This document shows positions 21,143 through 30,816 of a stretch of DNA of 64,000 nt, piece after piece; positions within the stretch are counted from its first letter, which is position 1, and each line of letters starts with the position of its first letter. The DNA is taken from the NCBI GenBank assembly GCA_026419775.2, contig JAOPGA020001609.1, forward strand, positions 1 through 64,000, in the 5' to 3' direction. The notes below the pieces were generated by a model. That model worked only from the letters and a program-made list of their open reading frames with translations. It was not told where the DNA came from and searched no databases. This stretch comes from Acrasis kona (Eukaryota; Heterolobosea; Eutetramitea; Acrasida; Acrasidae). A program made the translations under genes and the position numbers.

Positions 21143-23194
21143 CTAGCCCTCAACTAAAACAATAAAGTCAGCAAGAATAACTTTGTTTTCTTCTATTGTT
21201 TCTTTTAACTTTTTTTTCGAATTTTCTTTCACTCGTTGGGATTGGAAATATTTCCATGGTAATCCAAGCTTCTGTCGTAAAAATAATGGCCTAAGCAATA
21301 CTAACACTATTTGTGCCCATCTTGAGTATCCAGTATTACTGAAAGATACTACATTCGATTTGATTTTTTCTACTTTGTGATGCAAAGCCTCTACAGCTTC
21401 GTTTGTTTGTGCAGCTGAACCACCTTGGTTATCTCTTAAAAGTTGAACTGAGTGCAAAAACATCATGTGATTATAATACCCTAAAGAAGTAGCTGGAAAA
21501 ATAGAGCGAACTAATAAAGCAGTAGAGGTCATTACTTTGCAGAACAATCGATTACTAAAACAAGGATCACCTAATTGAGTAGATGTAGCATTAATGAAGC
21601 ACCTAAATAAGATTCTCACATGTTCAAATAACAACATTATGTTTGGATTAACATTTACATCTTTGAAAGCTTGCTCATAATGTTCTAAAAGAGATGCAAT
21701 TTGAGGACCATTAAAATAGGGAGTCTTTTTGTTATGTCTGTTAGAGTTGTTATGTATACTGTGTTCATTCATTTTCTTTTCACGAAATTGGAAACTGTGC
21801 AAACCAGGTATTTTTTGTAAATTTTTAGTAATAATAGATTCTTTGTCAGCAATTTTGATTGAGGTATAAGCCGCTTCAAATAAATTAATTACTACCCGTA
21901 GCTTAAAGTGCATACAAATCAAGACAGAGAATTTATATTTTCTGCCATCGATAATCACCTCTACGTTTCGTTTATTATTGCCCAAAGTGTTTTTTAAATA
22001 ACCCTCGCTAGTTAAATATTCATTCATTTCAAATTTTGTTCTTGAACAACAATAACAGAACATCTTGTCATCATAAATAGTACTAATATCCTTCATTGCC
22101 CCCATGTCATTCATAAATTTCAATGAAAAAGCTTTTCTGTTAAGGCTGTCTACTTTCTTCAAAGCAGGAACAATGAATTCTCTTATTTTTTCTAAATTAT
22201 CTCCTTCACCATATATTACAAGTGGAATAATAGCATCAACATCCTGTGACCCATGAACTTCACTGTTAATAAACGAAGCCGTCAACTCAGTAAAACCGTT
22301 TTTAGATGCATCGAACGAAATCTTTGTCTCTGGTATCAAATCTTTATCATTAGGAAACGATATTGTTTTCATCCAGGACAATGTTTTTTGAGGGTCTAAT
22401 TCACATGATTTTTGTTTATCAATAAGGCCTGTAAGAGTTTCAATTTCTATATTTACTATACGAATACGTTCATTTAGGTCCTCATACTTTGGAAGTACAG
22501 CATGAATTAATGGATGAAGAGATGCAAACGAGTTATACAAGCGAACAGATATTTGATTATCATCTTTAAAAATGATTACTTTGTCAACGTAAGATGAACT
22601 ACGCTGTGATTCTTTATTTATTCTATCAATAATATCCCTTGTCCTGTATAAGTTCCTAGGACTGAGTTTAAAATAGTATTCTAATATAACAGAGGCGACC
22701 AAGTTGTTGTAGTGTAGAAATAAAATTATCATAGACGATAACAGTTGGCCTTGATTTGCAAAGAAGCAGAAAACAAAGTTCCATAACTTGAAAACAGTCT
22801 CTTTGGAATACTGACGAGCTGCAAACTCCACAGGAGTTCTTGCTGGGCTACCATTTGCTTCCAAAAAGAACTCAAATTTGTCTTTGCCACTGTCGTTGGT
22901 AACAACTGTGCTAGCAATTGACCCAACTTCACTTAGTGGAATTTTATACCTTTTATTGTAAATAGGGGTCTTGTTATCGTCATCGCTCAAATTATCGTTT
23001 ACACTTTCATCATCTGGATCTGGTGGAGCGTAGTTATTTCGAAAATGATAAGTATATCCGCTCATATCAAAACTTCTGCAGGTGCTGTCGCACATTTCCC
23101 TCATGTCCCAAACTGTGCCTTTGTTGTTATTTTTTTTAACTAATGATATAGGCTGCTTTGTCCATGTATTGTGTTCTAGAGATTGGAGTTTCAT
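21143..23194 (-). CDS. Candidate RAG1/Transib-like RNase-H-fold transposase
   Basis: I compared this 683-residue protein with the RAG1/Transib/Chapaev layout. It shows, in order, KISFDASKNGFTELTASF (possible first Asp), IPLVIYGEGDNLEKIREFIV (strand, acidic turn, helix), SLKFMNDMGAMKD (second acidic position), a CYCCSRTK CxxC zinc pair, then H/hydrophobic-rich MHFKLRVVINLFEAAY, and finally QTNEAVEALHHKVEKIKS, placed like the RAG1 region around its last catalytic Glu. Spacing and motif order are similar; identity is low. These enzymes cut and paste DNA or, in vertebrates, recombine antigen-receptor genes. The gene sits in a transposon island and overlaps a coiled-coil gene by ATGA. Alternatives are a KDZ-type or another unclassified transposase. 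The transposase assignment is fairly likely, the RAG1 affinity tentative. Confidence 0.45.
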   Translation of the reverse strand: MKLQSLEHNTWTKQPISLVKKNNNKGTVWDMREMCDSTCRSFDMSGYTYHFRNNYAPPDPDDESVNDNLSDDDNKTPIYNKRYKIPLSEVGSIASTVVTNDSGKDKFEFFLEANGSPARTPVEFAARQYSKETVFKLWNFVFCFFANQGQLLSSMIILFLHYNNLVASVILEYYFKLSPRNLYRTRDIIDRINKESQRSSSYVDKVIIFKDDNQISVRLYNSFASLHPLIHAVLPKYEDLNERIRIVNIEIETLTGLIDKQKSCELDPQKTLSWMKTISFPNDKDLIPETKISFDASKNGFTELTASFINSEVHGSQDVDAIIPLVIYGEGDNLEKIREFIVPALKKVDSLNRKAFSLKFMNDMGAMKDISTIYDDKMFCYCCSRTKFEMNEYLTSEGYLKNTLGNNKRNVEVIIDGRKYKFSVLICMHFKLRVVINLFEAAYTSIKIADKESIITKNLQKIPGLHSFQFREKKMNEHSIHNNSNRHNKKTPYFNGPQIASLLEHYEQAFKDVNVNPNIMLLFEHVRILFRCFINATSTQLGDPCFSNRLFCKVMTSTALLVRSIFPATSLGYYNHMMFLHSVQLLRDNQGGSAAQTNEAVEALHHKVEKIKSNVVSFSNTGYSRWAQIVLVLLRPLFLRQKLGLPWKYFQSQRVKENSKKKLKETIEENKVILADFIVLVEG

Positions 23195-23484
23195 TTTAAT
23201 TTACGAACGTCCTCAATGTATTTGTCCTCTTTCTCTTTTGAAGCATTCAAATGTGCGTTGTGTTGTAATTGGAGTAATTTAAATCTTTCCAATGTTTCAC
23301 GAATTACGGACAACAACCTCTCATTACTCTGTAAGCTTGCTTCAATTGCTTGTCGCTGCTCATTTATTATGTTGTCCTTCTCTACAAGTTGGTGCGATGC
23401 CCTGTGTAAATAATTTTTCAATATAGCAATCTGCTGTAACAACTCTATATTAGCGACATCTTGTTGTGATAAAAACTCTTCCAT
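23191..23484 (-). CDS. 97-residue coiled-coil protein overlapping the RAG-like gene
   Basis: Heptad-like spacing of Leu/Ile (NIELLQQIAILKNYL, IEASLQSNERLLSVIRETLE) predicts one long coiled coil. The stop codon overlaps the start of the next gene as ATGA (23194-23191). Such overlaps are usual in bacteria and in some two-gene retro- and DNA elements but rare in nuclear genes. Either the ribosome reinitiates, a frameshift joins the two, or the pair is one damaged gene with an N-terminal dimerisation region. Confidence 0.5.
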   Translation of the reverse strand: MEEFLSQQDVANIELLQQIAILKNYLHRASHQLVEKDNIINEQRQAIEASLQSNERLLSVIRETLERFKLLQLQHNAHLNASKEKEDKYIEDVRKLK

Positions 23485-23585
23485 TGTTATAATTTGTATA
23501 CTTCTGTGTGTTCTGTTCGACAGTTGTTAGGCAACCTATTGGTTGTTGTAATTGTTGGTAGGGTTGCTTGTGACCTTAGAGATAA

Positions 23586-23688
23586 AATTATGTCCCCTTA
23601 GAATCTAAAAATAACTGCTGCTACACTTCAAGTAAGCTATACTGAACCAAAATATAATATCAGATGTGGTTTCCCAGGGGACATAATT
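23586..23688. repeat. 12-bp inverted repeat between two divergent transposon genes
   Basis: AATTATGTCCCC at 23586-23597 is matched exactly by GGGGACATAATT at 23677-23688. It lies in the spacer between the coiled-coil/RAG-like pair and the oxygenase relic, where the ends of neighbouring elements would be expected. Confidence 0.5.
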
Positions 23689-23731
23689 ACCTTTTCAACG
23701 CANCACAGACAACAAGCCACTTTACAAAATA

Positions 23732-25312
23732 TTGATAATGAAGTCAACAGAGTACGCATGCAGCTGCTGTTCATCAGAGACCAAAAAAACAGTAACCAGA
23801 GCAAAGAAAAAGTTTACTGCGCCGGGAAAGAAATCGTTAAAACTTATTAACAATAGACAATTGGCAATAATGATTAGTGAGCTCAACAACAACTCTGAGG
23901 ACCACAAAACATCGCTACATTTTCTACGATATGGATTTGTATGTGAAGAACACCAATCGCTCCTTCAAGATCGGAGTAGAAGAAATAACAATTTTAAAAA
24001 AATTGTACCATCTCAGCAAGAATCTTTCTTGCAATTAGCACAACCCCTAATAAATCAATGGACGAAAGACGAGGTGCTGAACTTACGTTATAACGAAAGG
24101 CCAACAGTACTCAATACAAATGTAATTGTTATGGATGAGGAATTTTTTTTGAACAAGATCTTAATTGGAAACCTAGTTCTATAAGCGTTAAATGTATTCC
24201 ATTTCCAACAACAGAATCTAGATCGATTTTAATAACTCGAGAGGAGTTGGACTTGATTTACAACAATACATACGATATTAATTCAGCATTAATTGAACCA
24301 AAACATTTTTCCTGCCTTCGTAGTACATGCGAAACAAAGTATGATTTCAAGTCAGAACAATGTTACCCTCCATCAACCAGTAACAAAGAAGATGGTTCGC
24401 GAAAGATAATTGCCCAAACATTTAGAAACACAGATGTGTTATTCAAAAGTAACCATTTCTGTGTGCAGCCAGACCATGGATTATTGAGTGAATTAAGAAC
24501 AGATATTCACACAACATCAATTAAAAATTCTGCATGACCAAACTCAACTGTTAGAAGATAGAAGCCAGGTGTCAGAGAAGCGTACAAAAAGGGGCAAAGA
24601 ATATGGAATTCATGCTGGCTACTGGAGAAGATACTCGAAAGAGATATTTAAAATCAAGGGCACGGATAACCCAGAGGTTCTAGAATGGATCAAAACTTTG
24701 CATGAAGCTGGTATATGGAACACCTTGAATACAATACTTGTTTGAAAGTCTACCAGGAATGTTTCAACAAATATTGAAAATCTCAATACCGGATGGAGAA
24801 AAGAGATACTTTGGGGCTTATACTGCTGTTGTAATAAAAAACGGGTTGGACTAGATAATCAAGTCTATATGTTACTCTAACAATTCAGATTATTTATTAC
24901 TGATTAACAAGAACCCTTTTATACTGCTGTACCGGTTCGCATACCATCAGGTTATACCTGTTGGTGCAGTACTAGTTATGGCTTGTACCTATTGGTACAG
25001 TACTGACGTGATGTGTTATATTGTAATGTGATTACAACAGCTGTTGCTGTCAATTTCGACTTTTCTTGCTTACTGCACCAGGATTTTAAGGACAGCCCAT
25101 TTACGCACTGTATTACAGTCACCTTTGGTGATTTTGATTATGAAAAAGGAGGTCACTTGTGTCTTCGTGATATCTTCACTATATATGAAATGAAGCCTGG
25201 ATCTGTTGCTCAGTTTAAAGGTCGCACTATACGTCATGAAAGCTCTACATATTCTGGCAAGCGCTTTTGTATTGTACTTTTTGTAGATGCAAACTCTTTG
25301 TACAAAAATTGA
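23732..25312 (+). pseudogene. 2-oxoglutarate/Fe(II) oxygenase-like gene (TET/JBP or transposon-associated type), decayed
   Basis: Successive frames encode a Cys-rich N-terminus (ACSCCSSETKK), basic helices, a middle segment (HAGYWRRYSKEIFKIKG, SLPGMFQQILKISIPDGEKR) and the C-terminal block at about 25040-25312. That block has LLHQDFKDSP (H-x-D iron ligands), GGHLCLRDI, MKPGSVAQFKGRTIRHES (distal His) and GKRFCIVLF (Arg that would bind 2-oxoglutarate). The arrangement matches the double-stranded beta-helix oxygenases carried by fungal DNA transposons and resembles TET/JBP proteins. At least three frame changes and an insertion between about 24850 and 25035 interrupt it, so no protein is made as it stands. 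It lies beside transposase genes, which fits the known association of such oxygenases with mobile elements. Confidence 0.5.
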
Positions 25313-25342
25313 ACAACAAATTATCTAGTAAAAGTTTTATTT

Positions 25343-25639
25343 TTATGCTGTCGCACCTCCCATGGGTGTTGTTGGAGCTTTGGATGTTGTCTCTCCTTTC
25401 TCCACAATAGGCTGAAGGCGCCTGTGCATCTCTTTGGCCATGTTGGTGCAGAATGATGAGAGTTCATATTCCATCCCTATTTTGTCCTTCTCGTCAAGAT
25501 CCTTTTCTTCGAGTTTGATAACTTCTCGGTAATTGCGGGCAAGTTCTTTCATCTTTTGCTCTGCCTCATAAAGGTTCTCAAAGTGAGTCTTGCCATATGG
25601 GACAAATTTGATAGTGGGTTTGCTGGCTTGTTTCGGCAT
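25343..25639 (-). CDS. Unknown-family protein (family X), copy 2, N-terminal half only
   Basis: The 98 residues align with the first 75-80 residues of the 30817 protein: an acidic/aromatic start, a helix (EAEQKMKELARNYREV), then YELSSFCTNMAKEMHRRLQP corresponding to YELCKWSIFAANKLKRRLGP. The C-terminal half with the GRYSG motif is replaced by a Thr/Pro/Ala tail. The frame is intact, so it could be a shortened functional version. It is convergent with the oxygenase relic, ending 31 bp from it. Confidence 0.5.
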   Translation of the reverse strand: MPKQASKPTIKFVPYGKTHFENLYEAEQKMKELARNYREVIKLEEKDLDEKDKIGMEYELSSFCTNMAKEMHRRLQPIVEKGETTSKAPTTPMGGATA

Positions 25640-25782
25640 GTCTTGTTGTTTTTATTTGTTGTTTGTTGTTGTTTAACGCTAGGGGCAATTACATACCTGC
25701 AGTGTGCTGTGCGTTATTTGACTTCCATTTTTGGAGCGGGTGTATTAAAAATTTGAGTTTTTGTATGAAATTCAACACGTTG

Positions 25783-26048
25783 AGATCACCACGCGATAAA
25801 ATTTCGAACATGATTGATTCTAACTTCAATGCATCTCACTACGGACGGAAATATTTCTCACCAGAGTTTATATATCAAATATTCTGTTGTTTAAGAAGTT
25901 TGAATAAATCACATTGACGAAAATTATTAACATTTATGAGCGAGTTGTTATTTGCATAAATGGATTAGAATCTTCATCTTCGTATTCAATATCATCTATT
26001 TCTGCTTCTCGTTCATCAACTCCTCCCTCATCGTCCTGGCCTGATCTT
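25783..26048 (-). repeat. Copy B of the duplicated gene 3' end
   Basis: The stretch matches 4226-4487 and ends with the same 38-codon acidic tail and stop. Upstream coding sequence is missing, so this is a displaced 3' fragment. The two copies differ at few positions, so the duplication is recent. Confidence 0.85.
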
Positions 26049-26476
26049 ATGCTTTGAGGTAGACTACCTTAATATAAGATCAATAAAAAGTATAATAGTC
26101 CTACTTAATAAATCTACTCCTGATGTGTTCTCTGCAATTTCATTCATTGTTTTAAGATAGTTTTGTTCCGCCTCTTCCAGATCCTCATGTGTTGTCTCTT
26201 TTGGTTTCGCTAACCACAATCGACTATCTCTAATACTAAGTGCTGGGAGTCGAGAGATTGGCAACATAAAATAACAGAAATAAAATGCGCGGGATGATTA
26301 ATTGAGTTGACATAATTTTCTATGAATTATTTTATGATCGGAATTGACCAGAAATCCATCAGATTACTATAAAAGGCGAGTATTGAAGGCTCTGTTGATT
26401 TTCCAATGGAAGTTTATTACACGATTCCAATGGAAGAGTTCTGAAGGCTCTCCAATGGATTTATTTACAATAAATG

Positions 26477-28095
26477 TTACAAACCACCTTCTTCCTCTTC
26501 CTCCTCCTCTTCTGCATCATCACTTCTGAGTTCACCAGACTGCTCACTCACGGCTTGTGCCTGTTTCTGTTGAAGTTCTTCATACATCACCATGGCTCAA
26601 TTTCTTATCCAGCTTGCTGCCAGCCCCACATTCAATTTTCCATAAATGTTGGTTTAGTTCCAAGATGCGATTCCACTCCGCGTATATCTCTTCGTCCTTT
26701 ACCTCGCATTTTCTCTTTCTCATGCGATCCGTTGTATTTTCAATGACCTTGTCCAACACGGACAATGTACTCCTGGTGGTCGGGATGTTGTGCGACTCAA
26801 GCAACGCACCAAACTTCACATACAACATCTTCATTTGTACATCAATGGCTCCCCTTGAAACAAAGTATGGATCCTTAATGGCTTCAATCATTGTTGCAAT
26901 GTCAGCAGAGACTTTTTGCTTGATCGCATCCTCATCAACAACAGCGGACTCGATCTTGACATTTTTGGGTATTGCTTTTCATGCCAGCTGAGCGCTCCAA
27001 GTCTTCTACCCTAAGGCGCATTTCTTCCATACGTTGGCGCATTTCTTCAATGGCCTTTGTGTTAGAATTGACCTTTTCAGTATTGTCAATGACAGTAATC
27101 TTCTTTTTTGATTTCCTCTTATTGGTCTCTTCTGTTGTACAAGGATCTAATGCTTTTGGTTCTACCTCTGGAACAACAGTATCCCCATGCTCTTTCTGTT
27201 CTTGAACTTGCACAGTGTTGAAGTGTTTGTTGAACTCTTGTGTGCTTCTGAGCTTTTGTACTGGTTTCTTGTTGGCAATAATTTTGCTGATTACATCAGT
27301 GGAGTTTGATGGGTCCGATGTTCTTCGCTTCTTTTCTTGAGGTTGAGTTGACTATTGGATACAAAGTTAGTATGATGTGAAAGCGAACAAACGGTACCTC
27401 TTCCTGGCTTTGATCGATTGAACCTATCACCCTCTAATAATTGATAAATTTTGATATAGTCAAGATATTACCTTTTGAACAGGAGCAGTGCTTGCATCAA
27501 TGTTTTGTTGTGGTACCAAAGTATTCTGTATCTGAGTCAGCATAAGGAAAGAATTTGAACGTTTACGTTTGGTTGGAGTTGTAGGTGCGACATGTGGTTT
27601 CCGTTCTGTAAATGTCAATAATGTTGAAAGATTGAACGATTACTGTTGCTGGAACAAGGGAAGCAATGGTGCTGCTCAAGTTGTGGAATGGGAACCCTGG
27701 CTGTATAGGCTGCAATGTATTACCACTCATCTGTGCGTCATTAGATTATAATCATAATGTAGTAACGTTACATTTTGTTGAAGATGTTGGCTTCCAATCA
27801 TTGCGCTCTTTTTTAATGTTACTAATAGTTATAAAGCATTCAGTTACCATTGTTACGGGTGGAGCCAAGATGTGATTTTGGAGTTGAAATCCAGGCTGCC
27901 TTTGAATCTATGGTAATAGTAAGAGATATGTAACGTATATAATAATACCATTTGTTGTGTTTGTTGTGTTGTAGGTTGTGTGACTTGTTGTGATGTGAAG
28001 TTGATTTTTCCAACTCCCGGGATCGTAATTGCTTTGTTCTTCATAGATGATGCAATATCATCTCTGTTCTTTGTCTTGGATGGCTTTTGTGGCAT
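26477..28095 (-). pseudogene. Intron-containing Gln/Pro-rich coiled-coil protein, two frame breaks
   Basis: The gene starts at 28095 (MPQKPSKTKNRDDIASS). A 41-nt intron (27948-27908) is clear; further short exons encode RQPGFQLQNHILAPP, SGNTLQPIQPGFPFHNL and RKPHVAPTTPTKRKRSN, and a long exon (27355 onward) holds a coiled coil (IEEMRQRMEEMRLRVEDLER) with a nuclear localisation-like Lys-rich patch. After the coiled coil the frame breaks at an A5 run (26962-26966) and again near 26585, yet readable sequence continues to a Glu-rich end and stop at 26477. The breaks are single bases, so sequencing error or early decay are both possible. It precedes the Tnp2-like transposase on the same strand, 81 bp away, and may be its accessory protein. 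Confidence 0.45.
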
Positions 28096-28176
28096 GTGTT
28101 GTCTTTTCCAGTGTTTGTTTGAAGGATTAGTTGGTTGAGTTGATCAAAATAAATACAATTTGAATTAAATATTATT

Positions 28177-30597
28177 TTAATGTGACATTGGCCTGCTTAT
28201 CACGTTATAGTANAAATCTTCTAGGTATTCAAAAACATGTACACGCAGAGAATTATTAAGATACCATGTGTTTTTGTCATCGGTTGTGGACAGTAACATA
28301 CAATGAAGATACTTGGACTCTTTGAATTTAAACAAGTTTCCGCGTGCAAAAATACAGTACGGTGATATTAAAAAATCCTCAACAAGCATTATTTCTTCTT
28401 CTTGGTATAGCCAGCAACCTTTCTTAAGGACCCTATCTTCAGTCAAATCAATCTTTTGACGTATTGAAAACTCCATGGCATCTATTACCTCTATTACATC
28501 CTTTTCCTGTTTCTTATAAAAATATCGGATGGGGTGTGCTCCATCAGCATCATGACACAGCTCTTTTTCATTCATATTGCCCGAGAAAACACTGTGTAAG
28601 GAAGTTATACAGTACTGTTGAAAGGCCCATTTTAAATCTGGTTTCTTCTTGAGATACCTTTTAAAAACTTGATGAAATTTTTCAAAACGTTGAGTCCACA
28701 ACAAGTGCAGAGGTATCTTTAACTTGATAAACTCTTTGATACAGTGCTGTGTGGCATGGAGATTAGGGAACTGTGTTTTTAATAGAGACCAATAAATGTT
28801 CTGATAATGAAAAAACAAATCAAAGTAATGCTTGGCTAGTTGACCTGTATCTTCAAATACCACAGGAGCCCGTAGCAGACTGTAATACATGTTGTGGTTT
28901 GAAATAATTTTATAATTATTTTCGGCAAGTAGATCATGAAATATGAATGCAGAATTCAGAGCTACTTTATCGTACTCCGTTCCTGTCCAACTTTTAATAT
29001 TGCTCAGATACAGTCCAGTACTTGACGTGATGCGCTCATGCATTGTTTCATTTAAATGTGGAGTAGCTGTCTTCACAATGTTAACAAAGTGTTTAAATAT
29101 TCTTCTAAATGTACCACTCTTACACACTTCTGCATGGAACAAATCAATTTGTATACGCTTGTGGACATCAAAAGTATTATCATGATCATGAAGTGCATCA
29201 AAAGGATTTGTTGGACTGTTATAATCAGGATGCAGTACTCCTTCTTGGTTGGAATTTATGCGATCGGTGACGGATCTCTCCTCTACATTGAGTTCATCAA
29301 TCAAAATATGGAATAAATCTCGATGACAATGACATTTATAGCAGCCTTTTGAAGCTGTGTGTGCAACCATTGAGCACAACTCATTACGCTCAGGCATGTC
29401 AGCAAAAATAAATTTCAAATCAATTTTTATGCGCACCCTTTTGTCTAGTCCAGCATGATAAACATAATATCCATTGTTCATTCCAACAATAATTTCATTA
29501 ATCAAAGGAGACAAAATTTGATCATAAGTGTATTCTTTGGAGTGGGTAACAGAGAAGGCGAACATACTTTCTAGCTTTTCAGCAAATATGGGATCAATAT
29601 TAATAAATTGTCCATAAGAGCCGGTGGCAGATGGTCCTTTCAGTCCAAACATACCAAAATCATCTAAAAACCATCCAAGAAGCAAGACAAGGTGGTCGCT
29701 TTCATCATTGTATGATTCATCCAACACATCACATTCATGCAGAGATGTTTTGCTTTTAGTGTGAGTTGGAAAGAAGTGGACGTGTTTGCAATTTTCTTTT
29801 GATTCAAAAAATCTTGAAAGATGAAATGGAAGAGATAGGCGATTAGAACGAGTTGTCGATGGATTATTTTCATTTGCCTTCTTGTTCTTTTTCTTCCTTT
29901 TAGTTGGTCTAATAGGCTCAACCTCTGGCATAATGTGATTTTCGTACCAATGGCCATCCATATAATCTTCTGTAAGGGGATCATCCACACGAACCTTTTT
30001 GCGAAATGTATCGGCGGAGGGAAACTTCTTTGTTTTGTCACCATAGTGGTCAAACATTTTGTTCATTGTGCGGCGGATCAGTTCAACGATTGGATTCGTT
30101 GCTTTTAGAGCAAATGCTTTTTGCATAGTGTCTGGTACAATGTTATCAAACGATTCATTAAATGTTAGTGAACTCGTAATTCTTGGTATTTCAATGGCAT
30201 CCTTCTTCTCATATGAACGTAAAAGTACTGCACTATTTTGTTGGTTGAGATTGTTCAAATCCTCCAATGGCTTTGGGTAGTTGTAGCTCCGACATAATCT
30301 CTGGGTAACATCACTCAACTCTTTAATTGATAAATTTGAAAAAGCACTTCGTGGTGGCGCAGCTTCAACATTTAGATCAACATCAATTGGAGAATCATGA
30401 CCTACTAAAGGTTCANGATCATCATTTTGAATGTTTCTCGACAATTCTTCAATAATCTCCCTCTCAATATTAACAAATGTTGGGAAGGCGTCAGATTTGG
30501 AGGTTAGGTTCAATTCATCCTTGTGCTTTGAATACATGTGCTTATATACATTTGACTGCTGCAATGTGGAGTAGTTACACTTAGGACAACAGTTCAT
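28177..30597 (-). CDS. Tnp2/CACTA-like transposase with N-terminal C2H2 zinc finger
   Basis: The 806-residue frame begins with a C2H2 finger (CCPKCNYSTLQQSNVYKHMY, then SKH). The central block LLGWFLDDFGMFGLKGPSAT, QILSPLINEIIVGMNNG, FADMPERNELCSMVAHTASK and the following GCYKCHC is the pattern of Transposase_21/Tnp2 proteins (acidic residues in LDDF and ADMP, then a Cys cluster). A later IQIDLFHAEVCKSGTFRR may carry another acidic residue. Two ambiguous bases (28213, 30417) fall inside it. The gene is divergent from the family X gene at 30817. Terminal CACTA repeats were not found. It is intact and might be active; the family call is by eye. Confidence 0.55.
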   Translation of the reverse strand: MNCCPKCNYSTLQQSNVYKHMYSKHKDELNLTSKSDAFPTFVNIEREIIEELSRNIQNDDXEPLVGHDSPIDVDLNVEAAPPRSAFSNLSIKELSDVTQRLCRSYNYPKPLEDLNNLNQQNSAVLLRSYEKKDAIEIPRITSSLTFNESFDNIVPDTMQKAFALKATNPIVELIRRTMNKMFDHYGDKTKKFPSADTFRKKVRVDDPLTEDYMDGHWYENHIMPEVEPIRPTKRKKKNKKANENNPSTTRSNRLSLPFHLSRFFESKENCKHVHFFPTHTKSKTSLHECDVLDESYNDESDHLVLLLGWFLDDFGMFGLKGPSATGSYGQFINIDPIFAEKLESMFAFSVTHSKEYTYDQILSPLINEIIVGMNNGYYVYHAGLDKRVRIKIDLKFIFADMPERNELCSMVAHTASKGCYKCHCHRDLFHILIDELNVEERSVTDRINSNQEGVLHPDYNSPTNPFDALHDHDNTFDVHKRIQIDLFHAEVCKSGTFRRIFKHFVNIVKTATPHLNETMHERITSSTGLYLSNIKSWTGTEYDKVALNSAFIFHDLLAENNYKIISNHNMYYSLLRAPVVFEDTGQLAKHYFDLFFHYQNIYWSLLKTQFPNLHATQHCIKEFIKLKIPLHLLWTQRFEKFHQVFKRYLKKKPDLKWAFQQYCITSLHSVFSGNMNEKELCHDADGAHPIRYFYKKQEKDVIEVIDAMEFSIRQKIDLTEDRVLKKGCWLYQEEEIMLVEDFLISPYCIFARGNLFKFKESKYLHCMLLSTTDDKNTWYLNNSLRVHVFEYLEDXYYNVISRPMSH

Positions 30598-30816
30598 TTT
30601 GTCGTGCTGTTCTCAACACGTGCCCAAGGGACTGAATTTCGCGGAGTTCAAAATTTTGAGTATACCGATACTCCGAACTAAAAGGCATAAACTGCATCCT
30701 ATTTTGAAACGGTAACCAATTTTGTATTTTAAAAATAAACTGCGGTTTTTCTTCTAGACCTTTTAAGAATCTGTCAAGTTGGAGAACAATGCAACAAAAC
30801 AACACATAACAATAAC
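30598..30816. promoter_or_regulatory. Divergent promoter region between transposase and family X gene
   Basis: This 219-bp spacer separates two outward-facing intact genes and should hold both promoters. An A/C-rich leader (AACAACACATAACAATAAC) precedes the plus-strand ATG, as in the other copies of the family. Confidence 0.35.

Noticed and set aside
24853..25035. Spliceosomal intron joining the two parts of the oxygenase relic
   Set aside because: At about 180 nt it would be far longer than any intron here, and it contains internal repeats (GGTGCAGTACT, GGTACAGTACT), which fits an insertion better.
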